64,000 bases of DNA from Gammaproteobacteria bacterium (GTDB taxonomy: Bacteria > Pseudomonadota > Gammaproteobacteria > Pseudomonadales > Azotimanducaceae): contig JAJFJZ010000008.1 of assembly GCA_021773565.1 (NCBI GenBank), forward strand, positions 248,001 to 312,000, read 5' to 3'. A program made the translations under genes and the position numbers. The notes below the pieces were generated by a model. It was not told the DNA's origin and did not search any database. It saw nothing but the letters and a program-made list of their open reading frames with translations. Position 1 is the stretch's first letter. Every line of letters begins with the position of its first letter. Below, piece by piece: positions 34,333 through 43,547 of this stretch.

Positions 34333-35612
34333 ATCTCATTGATGGGTATCGAAATGTCCGCCATGCGGGACGGGTCGAGTGTGATGCCCTCTCTTACACT
34401 CTGTTCTACCAGTTTTTTACAATACAGAAATTCTTTAGGGCTGTTTACACTGTCAACGCCCACCAAGACCCCGTCTTTCAGGTGAAAGGTCAAAAACTGC
34501 TGATCTTTAATACTCCCGCGGGTAACGTGTTGATCTGCACCTGTAGAAAAACCTGACATCTGAAGTTTCAGGTCATACTGGTCGGACCAGAACCAGGGCA
34601 TCGAACAATAGACCTTCTCATTACCCTGAATATTTGCTGCTGCAACCCGCGCCTGTTCCATAGCGTTAGGCACAGATTCAAGGCGCAGGCGTTTGCCCAG
34701 CAAGGCGTTGGGGTGATTGGTGCAGTCTCCCACAGCGTAGATATCCGGATCGGATGTGCAGCAATGATCGTCAACCAGAATACCATTGTCACAGTCTATT
34801 ACCGCCTCGGAAGCCAGTTCTGTATTTGGGATTATGCCGATGCCTACTATAACCAGGTCAGCTTTTATCTCTGGGCCGCGGGCGCTCTCTGGGCCGCGGG
34901 CGCTCTCTGGGCTGCGGGCGCTGGCCGGCCCACGGGTACTGCATACTGCCCCTACCCGTTGTTCGGATTGGGGTTTTGCTTTAAATCCTGAAACAGCGGT
35001 TTCAGTCAAAATAGTGATGCCTTCACTGGTGTGTAGCTGGTCATAAAACTCCGATAACTCGGGGGTGGTAACACGTTTTAGTATGCGTTCTTCCATCTCA
35101 ATTATGGTGACATCCAGTCCGGCCTTAATGGCAACAGCGCCGACTTCCAGACCAATGTAACCACCGCCTACAATGGCAAGGCTTTTGCCGGGCAGCATAT
35201 CCTGGCGTATTGCTTTTACATCATCAAGACTGCGCAGGTAGTGAACTCCCTGGAGATCCGAGCCGGAAATGTTCAGCTTTCGTGCCCGACTACCGGTACA
35301 CAACACCAGCTTGTCATAGGCAAATTGTTGGCCGGATTCGGTATTAACCAGCTTGTTTGTACGATCAATTTTTGTGACGCGTTCACCCAGTTGCAGTTGT
35401 ATGTTCTGGGTTTCATAAAATTTTTCCGAGCGTAAAAACAGTCGCTCCTCGCTTTGTTCTCCAGCGAGATATTGTTTTGATAGAGGCGGGCGCTGGTAAG
35501 GCAAATAGGGTTCGTCAGCGATAAGAATGATATTGCCGGTGTACTTTTCACTACGCAAGCTGGCAACAGTTTGGGATGCCGCCTGTCCGCCACCAATCAC
35601 TACAATTGTCAC
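34314..35612 (-). CDS. FAD-dependent ferredoxin/rubredoxin reductase-type oxidoreductase
   Basis: NAD(P)H-dependent flavoprotein with two Rossmann domains: FAD motif GGGQAASQTVASLR at the N-terminus, NAD motif GGGYIGLEVGA near residue 150, and the C-terminal FAD contact YAVGDCTNHPN. It is like putidaredoxin or rhodocoxin reductases that feed cytochrome P450 or dioxygenases, though no ferredoxin is beside it. At 432 residues it is slightly long, because a tandem repeat of ESARGP hexapeptides (about residues 228-250) is inserted in the loop before the KADLVIVGIGI strand. The start is ATG-type at 35612; it is divergent from the FMN oxidase. Confidence 0.87.
   Translation of the reverse strand: MTIVVIGGGQAASQTVASLRSEKYTGNIILIADEPYLPYQRPPLSKQYLAGEQSEERLFLRSEKFYETQNIQLQLGERVTKIDRTNKLVNTESGQQFAYDKLVLCTGSRARKLNISGSDLQGVHYLRSLDDVKAIRQDMLPGKSLAIVGGGYIGLEVGAVAIKAGLDVTIIEMEERILKRVTTPELSEFYDQLHTSEGITILTETAVSGFKAKPQSEQRVGAVCSTRGPASARSPESARGPESARGPEIKADLVIVGIGIIPNTELASEAVIDCDNGILVDDHCCTSDPDIYAVGDCTNHPNALLGKRLRLESVPNAMEQARVAAANIQGNEKVYCSMPWFWSDQYDLKLQMSGFSTGADQHVTRGSIKDQQFLTFHLKDGVLVGVDSVNSPKEFLYCKKLVEQSVREGITLDPSRMADISIPINEIQESTE
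34873..34944 (-). repeat. 18-bp tandem repeat inside the FAD reductase gene
   Basis: GGGCCGCGGGCGCTCTCT is found at 34873-34890 and again exactly at 34891-34908, then as diverged copies at 34909-34926 and 34927-34944. It is in frame (18 = 6 codons), coding for the hexapeptide ESARGP and variants, so copy-number change would not break the gene. It is much richer in GC than the flanking sequence. Confidence 0.88.
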
Positions 35613-35705
35613 TATTTATCGCTCCGGGAGTACAAGTGGCTTTATTATATCCGAGTCCTTTTATATTGTGGGTAGCAATATGACGCAAAAAAAAAGGAAA
35701 CGGCC
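35613..35705. promoter_or_regulatory. Divergent promoter region with AGGAAA ribosome-binding site
   Basis: 93 bp between the FAD reductase and FMN oxidase genes. AGGAAA at 35695-35700, 5 bases before TTG 35706, decides the start of the downstream gene. Promoters for both genes must lie here. Confidence 0.45.
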
Positions 35706-36779
35706 TTGAGTGAATTTCGCACGCTACACGATATCGTAAAACTGGCACGGGAAAATCTGGATAAAGCAAAGTGGGATTACCTCGCAGGCGCCGCTGATAC
35801 CGAGACGACGCTCAAACGCAATCGTATGGGTCTTGACAGTTTGGCGCTGGTTCCCGAAGCGCTGGCTGGATTGACCGAACCGCGACTTTCCACCAGATTT
35901 CTGGGCGTGGATTTGCGTATTCCGGTTTTGTTGCCACCTATAGGATCTATACAGATTTTTGATTCCCAGGGTTGCACGGCAACCGCGTGTGCGGCACAGG
36001 ATTTCGGCACAGTGAGTATGTTAAGTAGCGTTGCCGAACCGGATTTTGAAAGTGTCGCTGCTAGCGGTAAGGCCCCGCTGATTTACCAGTTGTATCTCAT
36101 GGGGGACAGGGCCTGGATGGACGACATAATTTCCCGTGCCATAGAATCCGGCTTCAGGGCGTTTTGTATTACGGTTGATATGCCCAGATACAGCCGGCGT
36201 GAACGCGACATACTTAAAAACTACGTACCGGCATCCGGCAATCAGGCCAGCGCAAACAGCTACAAATACCAGGCCCTGGCGAGTTGGCAAACCGTGGAGC
36301 ACATTAAAAACAAGTTTCAGATTCCCCTGATAATAAAGGGTATTGGCAGCGCACAAAGTGCACGTCAAGCTGTGGACTGTGGAGTAGATGCCGTCTATGT
36401 CTCCAACCATGGTGGTCGGGCGCTCGATCAGGGACGTGCAGCTATCGAGGTATTACCTGAGGTTGTCGAAGCGGTAGGGGGCGCGGTACCGGTCGTGATG
36501 GATGGTGGCATCATGCGTGGTACAGATGTACTCAAGGCCCTGTGTCGGGGTGCCGATGTGGTAGGTATAGGACGCCTGCAGGCTTTGGCTATGGCGGCAG
36601 GAGGTGCGCAGGCGTTGACGCGTGCTCTGGAGTTACTGGAAGTTGAGTTGGCGGTTAATCTGAGCCAGATGGGATTGTCAGATATTTCCCAGTTGAATCC
36701 GGAAAAACTGGTTACAGCAGCTCCTGTGAATCTGCCGCATGTGTTAAGTGCTTTTCCCCTGCTTGATGAGGATTACTAA
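35706..36779 (+). CDS. FMN-dependent alpha-hydroxy-acid oxidizing enzyme
   Basis: TIM-barrel flavoenzyme that oxidises an L-2-hydroxy acid such as lactate, glycolate or mandelate to the keto acid. Hallmarks are WDYLAGAADTETTL near residue 23, ITVDMPRYSRRERD, the catalytic histidine in SNHGGRALDQGRA, and the FMN phosphate site DGGIMRGTDVLKAL with GIGR. No membrane segment is seen, so a soluble oxidase or monooxygenase is likely. The start is TTG with a good upstream AGGAAA. At 357 residues it is normal. Its TAA overlaps the TAG of the convergent Lrp-type gene. Confidence 0.9.
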   Translation: MSEFRTLHDIVKLARENLDKAKWDYLAGAADTETTLKRNRMGLDSLALVPEALAGLTEPRLSTRFLGVDLRIPVLLPPIGSIQIFDSQGCTATACAAQDFGTVSMLSSVAEPDFESVAASGKAPLIYQLYLMGDRAWMDDIISRAIESGFRAFCITVDMPRYSRRERDILKNYVPASGNQASANSYKYQALASWQTVEHIKNKFQIPLIIKGIGSAQSARQAVDCGVDAVYVSNHGGRALDQGRAAIEVLPEVVEAVGGAVPVVMDGGIMRGTDVLKALCRGADVVGIGRLQALAMAAGGAQALTRALELLEVELAVNLSQMGLSDISQLNPEKLVTAAPVNLPHVLSAFPLLDEDY

Positions 36780-37258
36780 TCCTGAGCTGCTTCTGCGAGT
36801 GAAAGGGGCAGTTCGCTGGTCATTTTGATATTTGACATGGCTATGCTGGAATTCACTTCCTGTACACCAGGCAGCTGGGACAATTTGGAAAAAAAGAACC
36901 GCTCATAGGCGTATATGTCACGGGTCAGAATTTTCAGCATAAAATCCATATCGCCCATTATGGTGTAACACTCCAGAACTTCCGGATAGGTTCGCACGGC
37001 TTCTGCAAACTCCGGAAGCGACCTGCGTCCGTGCGCAGTAAGTTTAACCGTAGCAAATACCAGCATATCCAGACCCAGTTTCCTTCGGTCCAGTTGTGCC
37101 ACTCTACGCATTATTATTCCGGCTTCTTCCAGGCGATTGATGCGCCTCCAGCACGGTGATTGAGACAGGCCAATACGTTCACCAATTTCCGCAGCAGACA
37201 AACTCGCATCTGCCTGAATGAGAGAGAGGATCTGACGATCAAAGTTGTCGAGTTTCAT
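36776..37258 (-). CDS. Lrp/AsnC-family transcriptional regulator
   Basis: A 160-residue feast/famine regulator: N-terminal winged helix (LDNFDRQILSLIQADASLS, RIGLSQSPCWRRINRLEEAGII) and a C-terminal RAM ligand-binding domain with GRRSLPEFAEAVRTYPEVLECY and the MGDMDFMLKI strand. It is divergent from a leucine-type amino-acid dehydrogenase 160 bp away, the classic arrangement for a BkdR/Lrp-type local regulator that answers branched-chain or aromatic amino acids. It likely controls that gene and itself. Confidence 0.93.
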   Translation of the reverse strand: MKLDNFDRQILSLIQADASLSAAEIGERIGLSQSPCWRRINRLEEAGIIMRRVAQLDRRKLGLDMLVFATVKLTAHGRRSLPEFAEAVRTYPEVLECYTIMGDMDFMLKILTRDIYAYERFFFSKLSQLPGVQEVNSSIAMSNIKMTSELPLSLAEAAQD

Positions 37259-37269
37259 AGTTAAGCCTC

Positions 37270-37282
37270 TAGCTTGCAGCTA
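37270..37282. promoter_or_regulatory. Palindrome upstream of lrp-like gene (candidate operator)
   Basis: TAGCT-TGC-AGCTA, a perfect 5-bp palindrome with a 3-bp spacer, lies 11 bp before the regulator start in the divergent region. Its position fits an autoregulatory Lrp site, but there is no experimental or comparative support. Confidence 0.4.
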
Positions 37283-37418
37283 AAAATAGCGTAATTAGGA
37301 GCATATGAGCATTAATTATATACAAAAGTTTCCAGAAGCGAATTAATCAATCTACGTATTGCAGTATACGGCGCGTAAAACGAATAAAATTTCATATTCA
37401 CAGGTTTACTATTCGGTC

Positions 37419-38471
37419 ATGAATTACCTCAACCTGAGTTCGGCAACAGACCACGAGCGCGTAGTGCGCTGCGTTGACGAGCCCAGCGGCTTACATGCCA
37501 TAGTTGCCATACACAATACCCGGCTCGGTCCCGCGATGGGGGGCTGTCGCAGGTGGTGTTATGCCGGCGAAAATGCGGCTCTGGAGGATGTGTTAAACCT
37601 GTCCCAGGGCATGACCTATAAAAATGCGATTGCCGGCCTGCCAATTGGTGGCGGTAAGAGCGTGATTATGTCTGAACAGCCGGGTACAAAAGTATCGGAT
37701 GAACAGTTGAGTGCCTTTGGGGAGTTTGTCGAGTTTTTGGGTGGTGCCTATATTGCAGCGGAAGATGTCGGCATGGGTGTTGTGGACCTTAAAAAAATTA
37801 ATCAGTACACAAAATTCGTAACGGGTGTTAACGCGGATGCCGCAGGGGGTTTTGGTGGCGACCCCTCTCCCAATACCGCGATGGGGGTGCTCAACGGCAT
37901 CAAAACCGCAGTGCGTTTTAAGTTGGGACGTAGCGATCTGCAGGGATTGAGTGTTGCCGTTCAGGGACTGGGGAATGTGGGCTACCAGCTTTGCCAGTTT
38001 CTGCATGCACAAGGTGCAAAACTTATCGTCACGGATATTGATGCTGAGCGTATCCATGCAGCACGAGATACCTTTGGAGCGACAGTGGTTGGCCTTGAGG
38101 AAATACTTTTTCAGAATACGGATGTTGTGTCTCCCTGTGCGATGGGAGGCATATTGCATAAGGATATGATTGACAGGCTTCAGTGTTCGATTATCGCCGG
38201 GGCCGCTAACAACCAACTCAGGGCGCAGAACGTAGGTGCGCTTATTGCCGGGCGCAATATTCTTTATGCGCCGGACTACGTCATAAACGCCGGTGGCATA
38301 ATCAGCGCCAGTTATGAATATATGCGGGGCGGTGATGCGCAATGGGTGAGCGAGAAAATAGCCAATATCAGTTATCAGCTGGAAAAAATATTTGTCCAGT
38401 CAGAATGCAGCGGATTACCCACAAATATTATCGCTGATGCCTTAGCCCGGGATATTATTGCCGCAGCCTAA
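37419..38471 (+). CDS. Leucine/valine/phenylalanine-type amino acid dehydrogenase
   Basis: NAD-dependent oxidative deamination of a branched-chain or aromatic amino acid. The Glu/Leu/Phe/Val dehydrogenase pattern is clear: LGPAMGGCR, the catalytic lysines in MTYKNA and GLPIGGGKS, the AEDVGMG segment, the Rossmann motif VQGLGNVGYQL and APDYVINAGGIISAS. ATG 37419 gives about 350 residues, the family norm; the frame is open to TTG 37359. The neighbouring Lrp-type gene suggests substrate-responsive control. It ends in a CTAA overlap with the convergent acyl-CoA ligase gene. Confidence 0.92.
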   Translation: MNYLNLSSATDHERVVRCVDEPSGLHAIVAIHNTRLGPAMGGCRRWCYAGENAALEDVLNLSQGMTYKNAIAGLPIGGGKSVIMSEQPGTKVSDEQLSAFGEFVEFLGGAYIAAEDVGMGVVDLKKINQYTKFVTGVNADAAGGFGGDPSPNTAMGVLNGIKTAVRFKLGRSDLQGLSVAVQGLGNVGYQLCQFLHAQGAKLIVTDIDAERIHAARDTFGATVVGLEEILFQNTDVVSPCAMGGILHKDMIDRLQCSIIAGAANNQLRAQNVGALIAGRNILYAPDYVINAGGIISASYEYMRGGDAQWVSEKIANISYQLEKIFVQSECSGLPTNIIADALARDIIAAA

Positions 38472-40042
38472 TGGTAGGCTGCTTTTAGCAGCTGCTTGTA
38501 AATTTTGCCCGTCTGATGCCTTGGAAGTGCTGCATGCAAGTCTATGGATCGTGGACATTTGAGGTGGGCCAGCCGGTTCTTGCAATGCTCAATGAGTTGT
38601 TCATTCAGGCTTTGCTGTGCCTCGATAGAGAGTGTTTCCAGCATGTTGTCATTTAGCTGCACAGCTGCCTTAACTTCTTCCCCAAAATCGGAATTGGGTA
38701 CGCCGAATACAGCTGCGTCCAGTACACAGGGGTGGGTAAGCAATACCTCCTCCACTTCCCGCGGGTAGATATTTACCCCACCGGAAATAATCATGAATGA
38801 CATTCGATCGGTCAGATACAGGTAACCCTGGTGGTTCAAATAACCTACGTCTCCCAGGGTTGACCAACCTGATTCAGTCTGGGATGCCTGGGTTTTTTCT
38901 TCATCCTTGTAATAGGAAAAGCGGGTTCCTCCCTCAAAGTAGACCAGACCGGGTTCCCCGGGCGGCAAATCTTCCTGCTCCGGGCAGGGTGCGGTTCCCG
39001 AACCTGATCCAGGTTCCGGTAACGGTTGAATATGAATGCTTGCAGATATCGACCTTCCGACCGACCCCGGATACTTTAACCACTCCCGAGGTGAAATGGC
39101 TGTCTGGCCATTACCTTCGGTTCCTCCGTAATATTCGTAGATTATTGGTCCCCACCAGTCGAACATTCGTCGCTTTATAGAAACCGGACAGGGTGCTGCA
39201 GCATGAATGGCAAACTTGTGACTGCCAGGTGAATATGTCTGGCGTATTTCCTCGGGTAATTTGAGAAGCCGGATAAACATGGTTGGGACCCATTGGCTGT
39301 GGGTTACCTGGTAGCGCTTGATCAGCATGAGAGCAGTTTGGGCATCAAACTTGCTCATTATTATGCTGGTACCGCCGGACCGCAATACCATCTGGTTGTA
39401 GCGCAACGGTGCCGAGTGGTACAGGGGTGCGGTTGATAAATAATTGCAGTCCGCATCGATGTGGTGAATTGCGAGACGTTTTTTCATTATCCCGGAAATC
39501 TCCCCCAGGGGCGCACCCGGTTGTGAATTGCGAACGCCCTTTGGTTTGCCTGTAGTTCCGGATGAATACAGCATTTCAGCGCCTTCGACACTGTTTTCAG
39601 GTTTAACATTTCCGGCTGGGCGATCGCACTCGGCCTGCCATTGTTGCATAGTGAATACGTGTCGTTGAGGAATAGCCAACTGTGCCAATATTTTTTGAAA
39701 CGTGCTGGAAACTACCAAAACTTCGGCATCGCAATCGTTTAGCAGGTACTCAATCTCTGCGGCCTTTAGCTGGGTACTGATGGGTGTGAAGTAGAGGCCG
39801 GATATTTGTGCAGCCCAATAGATGGATATAAAACCGGCATTGTTCTCTGAGAGTAGCGCCAGGCCATCTCCGGGTTTCAGGCCCAGGCGTGTAAGCAGGT
39901 GTGCTCCCGCATACATTTGTGTGGCCAATTCTGAATAAGTAGTGGCCTCCCCTGAAGAGGCCATGATAAATGCGGCTTTGTCTGGCTGGTGCTGCGCCCA
40001 AAAAAGGGGGTGATAGGTGATGGGGGATAAACCCCGAATCAG
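38468..40042 (-). CDS. AMP-dependent acyl-CoA ligase, probable CTG start
   Basis: Adenylate-forming ligase with YSSGTTGKPKG, YYGGTEG, STLGDVGYLN and the C-terminal lysine motif HQTGKIYKQ. It belongs to the same superfamily as the gene at 1624 but is clearly a different subgroup. The first ATG (39964) would delete conserved N-terminal sequence. The frame stays open upstream, and the residues PLFWAQHQPDKAAFI read like a normal ligase N-terminus. A perfect GGAGG at 40049-40053 stands 6 bases before CTG 40042, and this CTG overlaps the stop of the upstream DUF1820 gene as CTGA. A CTG start giving 524 residues is therefore proposed. Substrate unknown. Confidence 0.82.
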   Translation of the reverse strand: MIRGLSPITYHPLFWAQHQPDKAAFIMASSGEATTYSELATQMYAGAHLLTRLGLKPGDGLALLSENNAGFISIYWAAQISGLYFTPISTQLKAAEIEYLLNDCDAEVLVVSSTFQKILAQLAIPQRHVFTMQQWQAECDRPAGNVKPENSVEGAEMLYSSGTTGKPKGVRNSQPGAPLGEISGIMKKRLAIHHIDADCNYLSTAPLYHSAPLRYNQMVLRSGGTSIIMSKFDAQTALMLIKRYQVTHSQWVPTMFIRLLKLPEEIRQTYSPGSHKFAIHAAAPCPVSIKRRMFDWWGPIIYEYYGGTEGNGQTAISPREWLKYPGSVGRSISASIHIQPLPEPGSGSGTAPCPEQEDLPPGEPGLVYFEGGTRFSYYKDEEKTQASQTESGWSTLGDVGYLNHQGYLYLTDRMSFMIISGGVNIYPREVEEVLLTHPCVLDAAVFGVPNSDFGEEVKAAVQLNDNMLETLSIEAQQSLNEQLIEHCKNRLAHLKCPRSIDLHAALPRHQTGKIYKQLLKAAYH

Positions 40043-40374
40043 GAATTGCCTCCGTTCTTTGGATAGGTCAGCGGAAAGGCTGTAATATTATTACCCTGGC
40101 CTTCGGAAATCTTGGGCACCCCCTCGCGTTCCACTTCATCTATGCGAATGACAGAGTGCATGGGAATGAAACTGCGCTGTACCCCTTCAAATTCATTGCG
40201 CAGCTTGTCTTCTGAAGGATCGATTACCACCTGATTGGATTTGCCGAATATGTATTCTTCCACTTCGATAAAGCCATACAGGTCGCTTTGGTAAATGGTT
40301 CTGGCATACACCTCGTAGATTTGCCCTGAGTTATGGAACATTACTTTGTAGATGCTTTCTTTGGGGTCGCTCAT
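40039..40374 (-). CDS. DUF1820 family protein
   Basis: A 111-residue conserved gammaproteobacterial protein of unknown function. Family features are YKVMFHNSGQIYEVYAR, a central LYGFIEVEEYIFG, a RSFIPMHSVIRIDEVE stretch and the C-terminal GNNITAFP. No signal peptide or membrane segment. It is divergent from miaB and overlaps the acyl-CoA ligase start by four bases, so the two are probably one transcript. Confidence 0.88.
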   Translation of the reverse strand: MSDPKESIYKVMFHNSGQIYEVYARTIYQSDLYGFIEVEEYIFGKSNQVVIDPSEDKLRNEFEGVQRSFIPMHSVIRIDEVEREGVPKISEGQGNNITAFPLTYPKNGGNS

Positions 40375-40460
40375 CCGTTTTTAATACTCTGTGTGGACGT
40401 GTGCTATTTATATAGGCACGGCGCAAGAATACAAGTGCCGATATTCAGTAAAATTTCCCC

Positions 40461-40466
40461 TATAAT
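40461..40466 (+). promoter_or_regulatory. miaB: -10 element (TATAAT) of miaB
   Basis: A perfect TATAAT lies 37 bp before the miaB GTG, in the divergent region with DUF1820. No good -35 match is found at 16-18 bp, so the call rests on the -10 hexamer and position. Confidence 0.45.
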
Positions 40467-40502
40467 GCGCGACTTCCCAGATATCGCGGAATTTGTAGCA
40501 AA

Positions 40503-41882
40503 GTGAGTACCAAACAGAGTACCAAACGGGGTGGTAAGTATTTTATAAAAACCCATGGCTGTCAGATGAATGAATATGACTCTGACCGCCTGGCCGATCT
40601 TCTCAGGAGTAAGCTTGGGTTGTCTCCTGCAGGTGACGAAGCAGACGCAGATGTGCTATTGCTTAATACCTGTTCCATCAGGGAAAAAGCGCAGGAAAAG
40701 GTTTTCCATCAACTTGGGCGCTGGAAAAAGCTTAAAGCCCGCAATCCGGAATTGCTGATTGGTGTTGGTGGATGTGTGGCGAGTCAGGAGGGTGCTGCGA
40801 TACATAAGCGTGCCCCTTATGTTGACGTCATTTTTGGACCGCAGACCTTGCACAGATTACCCGAGCTTTTGAATGCGGCGAATAATGGTGCAATGCGCCC
40901 CGTTCTGGATATCAGTTTTCCGGAAGTGGAAAAATTTGATGTCTTGCCTCAACCGGATGCTGATGGCGCATCGGCCTTCGTTTCCATAATGGAAGGATGT
41001 TCCAAGTATTGTAGTTTTTGTGTTGTGCCCTATACCCGGGGAGAAGAAATAAGCAGATCTGTTGAGGATGTACTTGTCGAGATCCGCCATCTGGCCTCAA
41101 GAGGGGTGCGGGAGGTAAATTTGCTGGGCCAGAATGTTAACTCCTATCGGGGACTTGTTGCTGACGGGGATCCAGGCTCAGCCGAGGATTATGCCGACCT
41201 GGCGGAACTTATATATTATGTCGCTAATGTCCCGGGTATTGATCGCATCCGCTTTACAACCAGCCATCCGGTTGATTTTTCGGATAATTTGATTGATGCC
41301 TTTGCGAATGTTCCGCAATTGGTGGACCACCTGCATCTGCCGGTACAATCAGGATCCGATCGCATACTTGCATTAATGAAGCGCGGCCATACAGTTCTGG
41401 AATACAAATCACGATTAAGAAAACTACGCACCGTACGTCCCAATATCAGTCTTTCATCAGATTTCATTATCGGCTTTCCGGGAGAAAGTGATAAGGATTT
41501 TGAAGACACCATGGACCTGATCAGGGAGATAGGCTTCGATACCTCATTCAGTTTTATTTACAGTGCACGTCCTGGTACGCCCGCGGCTGGAATGCCAGAC
41601 GATGTGACACCAGAAGTGAAAAAACACAGGCTTGCGATCCTGCAGGATGAAATACGCGAAAATGCTGAACGCATAAGCCTGGCGATGGTAGGTACCCGGC
41701 AGCGTGTGCTGGTAACGGGTGTTTCCAAGCGGGATCCGGGACAATTGCAGGCGCGTACAGAAAATAACCGGGTGGTGAATTTCACGAGCACAGACAGCCA
41801 GTTAATCGGCACTTTCTGTCTGGTTGAGATTGGCCAGTCACTGCCCAATTCCTTACGTGGGAAATTGATTCAGGCGGCTTAA
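40503..41882 (+). CDS. miaB: tRNA-2-methylthio-N6-dimethylallyladenosine synthase MiaB
   Basis: Radical-SAM methylthiotransferase that adds the 2-methylthio group to i6A37 in tRNA. Three N-terminal cysteines binding the auxiliary cluster are in [21 protein letters not shown] and GGCVASQEG; the radical-SAM CxxxCxxC is in [18 protein letters not shown]-terminal TRAM domain follows (QRVLVTG and NRVVNFTS). The length of 459 residues is typical. The start is GTG 40503. It is followed by ybeZ after 86 bp, as in pseudomonads. Confidence 0.97.
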   Translation: MSTKQSTKRGGKYFIKTHGCQMNEYDSDRLADLLRSKLGLSPAGDEADADVLLLNTCSIREKAQEKVFHQLGRWKKLKARNPELLIGVGGCVASQEGAAIHKRAPYVDVIFGPQTLHRLPELLNAANNGAMRPVLDISFPEVEKFDVLPQPDADGASAFVSIMEGCSKYCSFCVVPYTRGEEISRSVEDVLVEIRHLASRGVREVNLLGQNVNSYRGLVADGDPGSAEDYADLAELIYYVANVPGIDRIRFTTSHPVDFSDNLIDAFANVPQLVDHLHLPVQSGSDRILALMKRGHTVLEYKSRLRKLRTVRPNISLSSDFIIGFPGESDKDFEDTMDLIREIGFDTSFSFIYSARPGTPAAGMPDDVTPEVKKHRLAILQDEIRENAERISLAMVGTRQRVLVTGVSKRDPGQLQARTENNRVVNFTSTDSQLIGTFCLVEIGQSLPNSLRGKLIQAA

Positions 41883-41968
41883 TTCGTACTAAACTCCAAA
41901 TCAGTGAATCCCGTATTTGACACCATCCTCTTTAAGGCTATGCTGGTCCTAATCCGGTTGATACAAGG

Positions 41969-43060
41969 TTGATATTGAACGATAACGCGAATCCTGTAAT
42001 AGCACTTACCACTACGCTGACGTTACAGCCCAATGATTCCAAACGACTCGCAGTTTTATGTGGTCCCGTTGATCAAAACATCAAATATATTGAGCGGCGC
42101 CTGAATGTGCGCATTCGCAATCGAGCAAACGTATTTGAGCTTTCAGGCGATGATCTGCCTGTGCTGCACACCAAAACTATTCTCACAGAGTTGTATAAAG
42201 AAACTGAAAACACACCCGTTCTGGACAAGGAAACAATTCACCTGCATTTGCAGCAATCCAGCCTGATTCAGAACGGTGTGGATGATGGCGCAGTGTTGAA
42301 GTCTCCAAAATCAGACTCAGCCCTGATTACTACGAGGCGCAAAACCATCAAACCACGCGGGCGCAACCAGGCGAATTACCTGCACAACATACTCTCTCAC
42401 GATATATCTTTTGGAGTGGGCCCGGCGGGCACGGGTAAAACCTATCTGGCCGTGGCGTGCGCAGTTCAGGCTCTGGAATCACAAAAGGTAAACCGAATTT
42501 TGCTGGTCCGCCCAGCTGTGGAAGCGGGTGAGAAGCTGGGTTTTCTTCCCGGTGACCTGTCCCAGAAAATCGACCCCTATCTACGTCCTCTGTATGATGC
42601 GCTGTATGAAATGTTAGGCGAGGAGAGGGTAAACAAGTACATTGAGCGAGGCATAATAGAAGTGGCTCCGCTTGCGTTTATGCGGGGTCGGACACTGAAC
42701 AATGCCTTCATTATTCTGGACGAGAGCCAGAATACTACACCTGCCCAAATGAAAATGTTCCTCACGCGTATTGGCTTTGGATCTACCGCTATCATTACGG
42801 GCGATATTACCCAGATTGATTTGCCACCACACTCGAAATCCGGATTGGTAGACGTGATGCATGTGCTAAAAAAAGTAGCCGGCATTCACTTCACCATTTT
42901 CGATTCAAGTGATGTAGTACGGCATCCTCTGGTACAGGCTATTGTTGATGCCTACTCCAGTTATGAAACGAAAGAATCCGACACAAAAGATTTCCCTCAA
43001 CAAACCGTAGATAACGGTAGTCTGAAGGCTGTGGAGGATTCCAGCGAGACTAATGGCTGA
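41969..43060 (+). CDS. ybeZ: PhoH-like ATPase YbeZ
   Basis: Cytoplasmic P-loop ATPase that works with the RNase YbeY in rRNA processing. Walker A is GPAGTGKTYLA, Walker B IILDESQNTTP, with RPAVEAGEKLGFLPGDL and the GDITQIDLP segment. The N-terminal KH-like part is present (ERRLNVRIRNRAN). The frame begins with TTG 41969, but TTG 41975 has AAGG 6 bases upstream and may be the true start; no ATG is available. The last 8 bases overlap ybeY. Confidence 0.95.
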   Translation: MILNDNANPVIALTTTLTLQPNDSKRLAVLCGPVDQNIKYIERRLNVRIRNRANVFELSGDDLPVLHTKTILTELYKETENTPVLDKETIHLHLQQSSLIQNGVDDGAVLKSPKSDSALITTRRKTIKPRGRNQANYLHNILSHDISFGVGPAGTGKTYLAVACAVQALESQKVNRILLVRPAVEAGEKLGFLPGDLSQKIDPYLRPLYDALYEMLGEERVNKYIERGIIEVAPLAFMRGRTLNNAFIILDESQNTTPAQMKMFLTRIGFGSTAIITGDITQIDLPPHSKSGLVDVMHVLKKVAGIHFTIFDSSDVVRHPLVQAIVDAYSSYETKESDTKDFPQQTVDNGSLKAVEDSSETNG

Positions 43061-43547
43061 CAACAATATTGAGGTGCAATTTGCATACTCCAATGATAGT
43101 TTGCCCAATCTTTCTTTAATGCCAGAAGCAGCAATGTTCAGGCTGTGGACCGAGCGAACGCTTGAGCACACTACGTCTGTGGGCTCGGTTTGTCTGCGCA
43201 TTGTTGAAGGTGATGAGATGCGCGCATTGAACAATCGTTATCGGGGCCAGGACAAGTCAACCAATGTCCTGTCCTTTCCCGCAGATATTGGCCCGCTACC
43301 CGGAACTCCCCCTGTACTGGGAGATATTGCTATTTGTGGTCAGGTTGTGGAGTCAGAGGCAAGTCGGCAAAACAAACCACCTTTGAATCACTGGGCACAT
43401 TTAACGGTGCACGGCGTACTGCATTTGTTAGGCTATGATCACCAGAGTGAAGATGAAGCAAGTGTTATGGAAAGCCTGGAAGTAGAGATACTTTCGCGAC
43501 TCAATATCCCAAATCCTTATCTGGGACAGGACAATATTAATGAGTGA
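43053..43547 (+). CDS. ybeY: rRNA maturation endoribonuclease YbeY
   Basis: Zinc-dependent endoribonuclease needed for 16S rRNA 3' maturation and ribosome quality control. The metal site HGVLHLLGYDH (three histidines) lies near residue 125; NNRYRGQDKSTNVLSFP and GDIAICG are typical. The length of 164 residues is normal. It overlaps both ybeZ and the CorC-like gene by 8 bases each, a tightly coupled operon. Confidence 0.96.
   Translation: MADNNIEVQFAYSNDSLPNLSLMPEAAMFRLWTERTLEHTTSVGSVCLRIVEGDEMRALNNRYRGQDKSTNVLSFPADIGPLPGTPPVLGDIAICGQVVESEASRQNKPPLNHWAHLTVHGVLHLLGYDHQSEDEASVMESLEVEILSRLNIPNPYLGQDNINE

Noticed and set aside
37593-38342. 249-codon frame antisense to the amino-acid dehydrogenase
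   Set aside because: A shadow of the real gene; no motif and no sensible ribosome-binding site.
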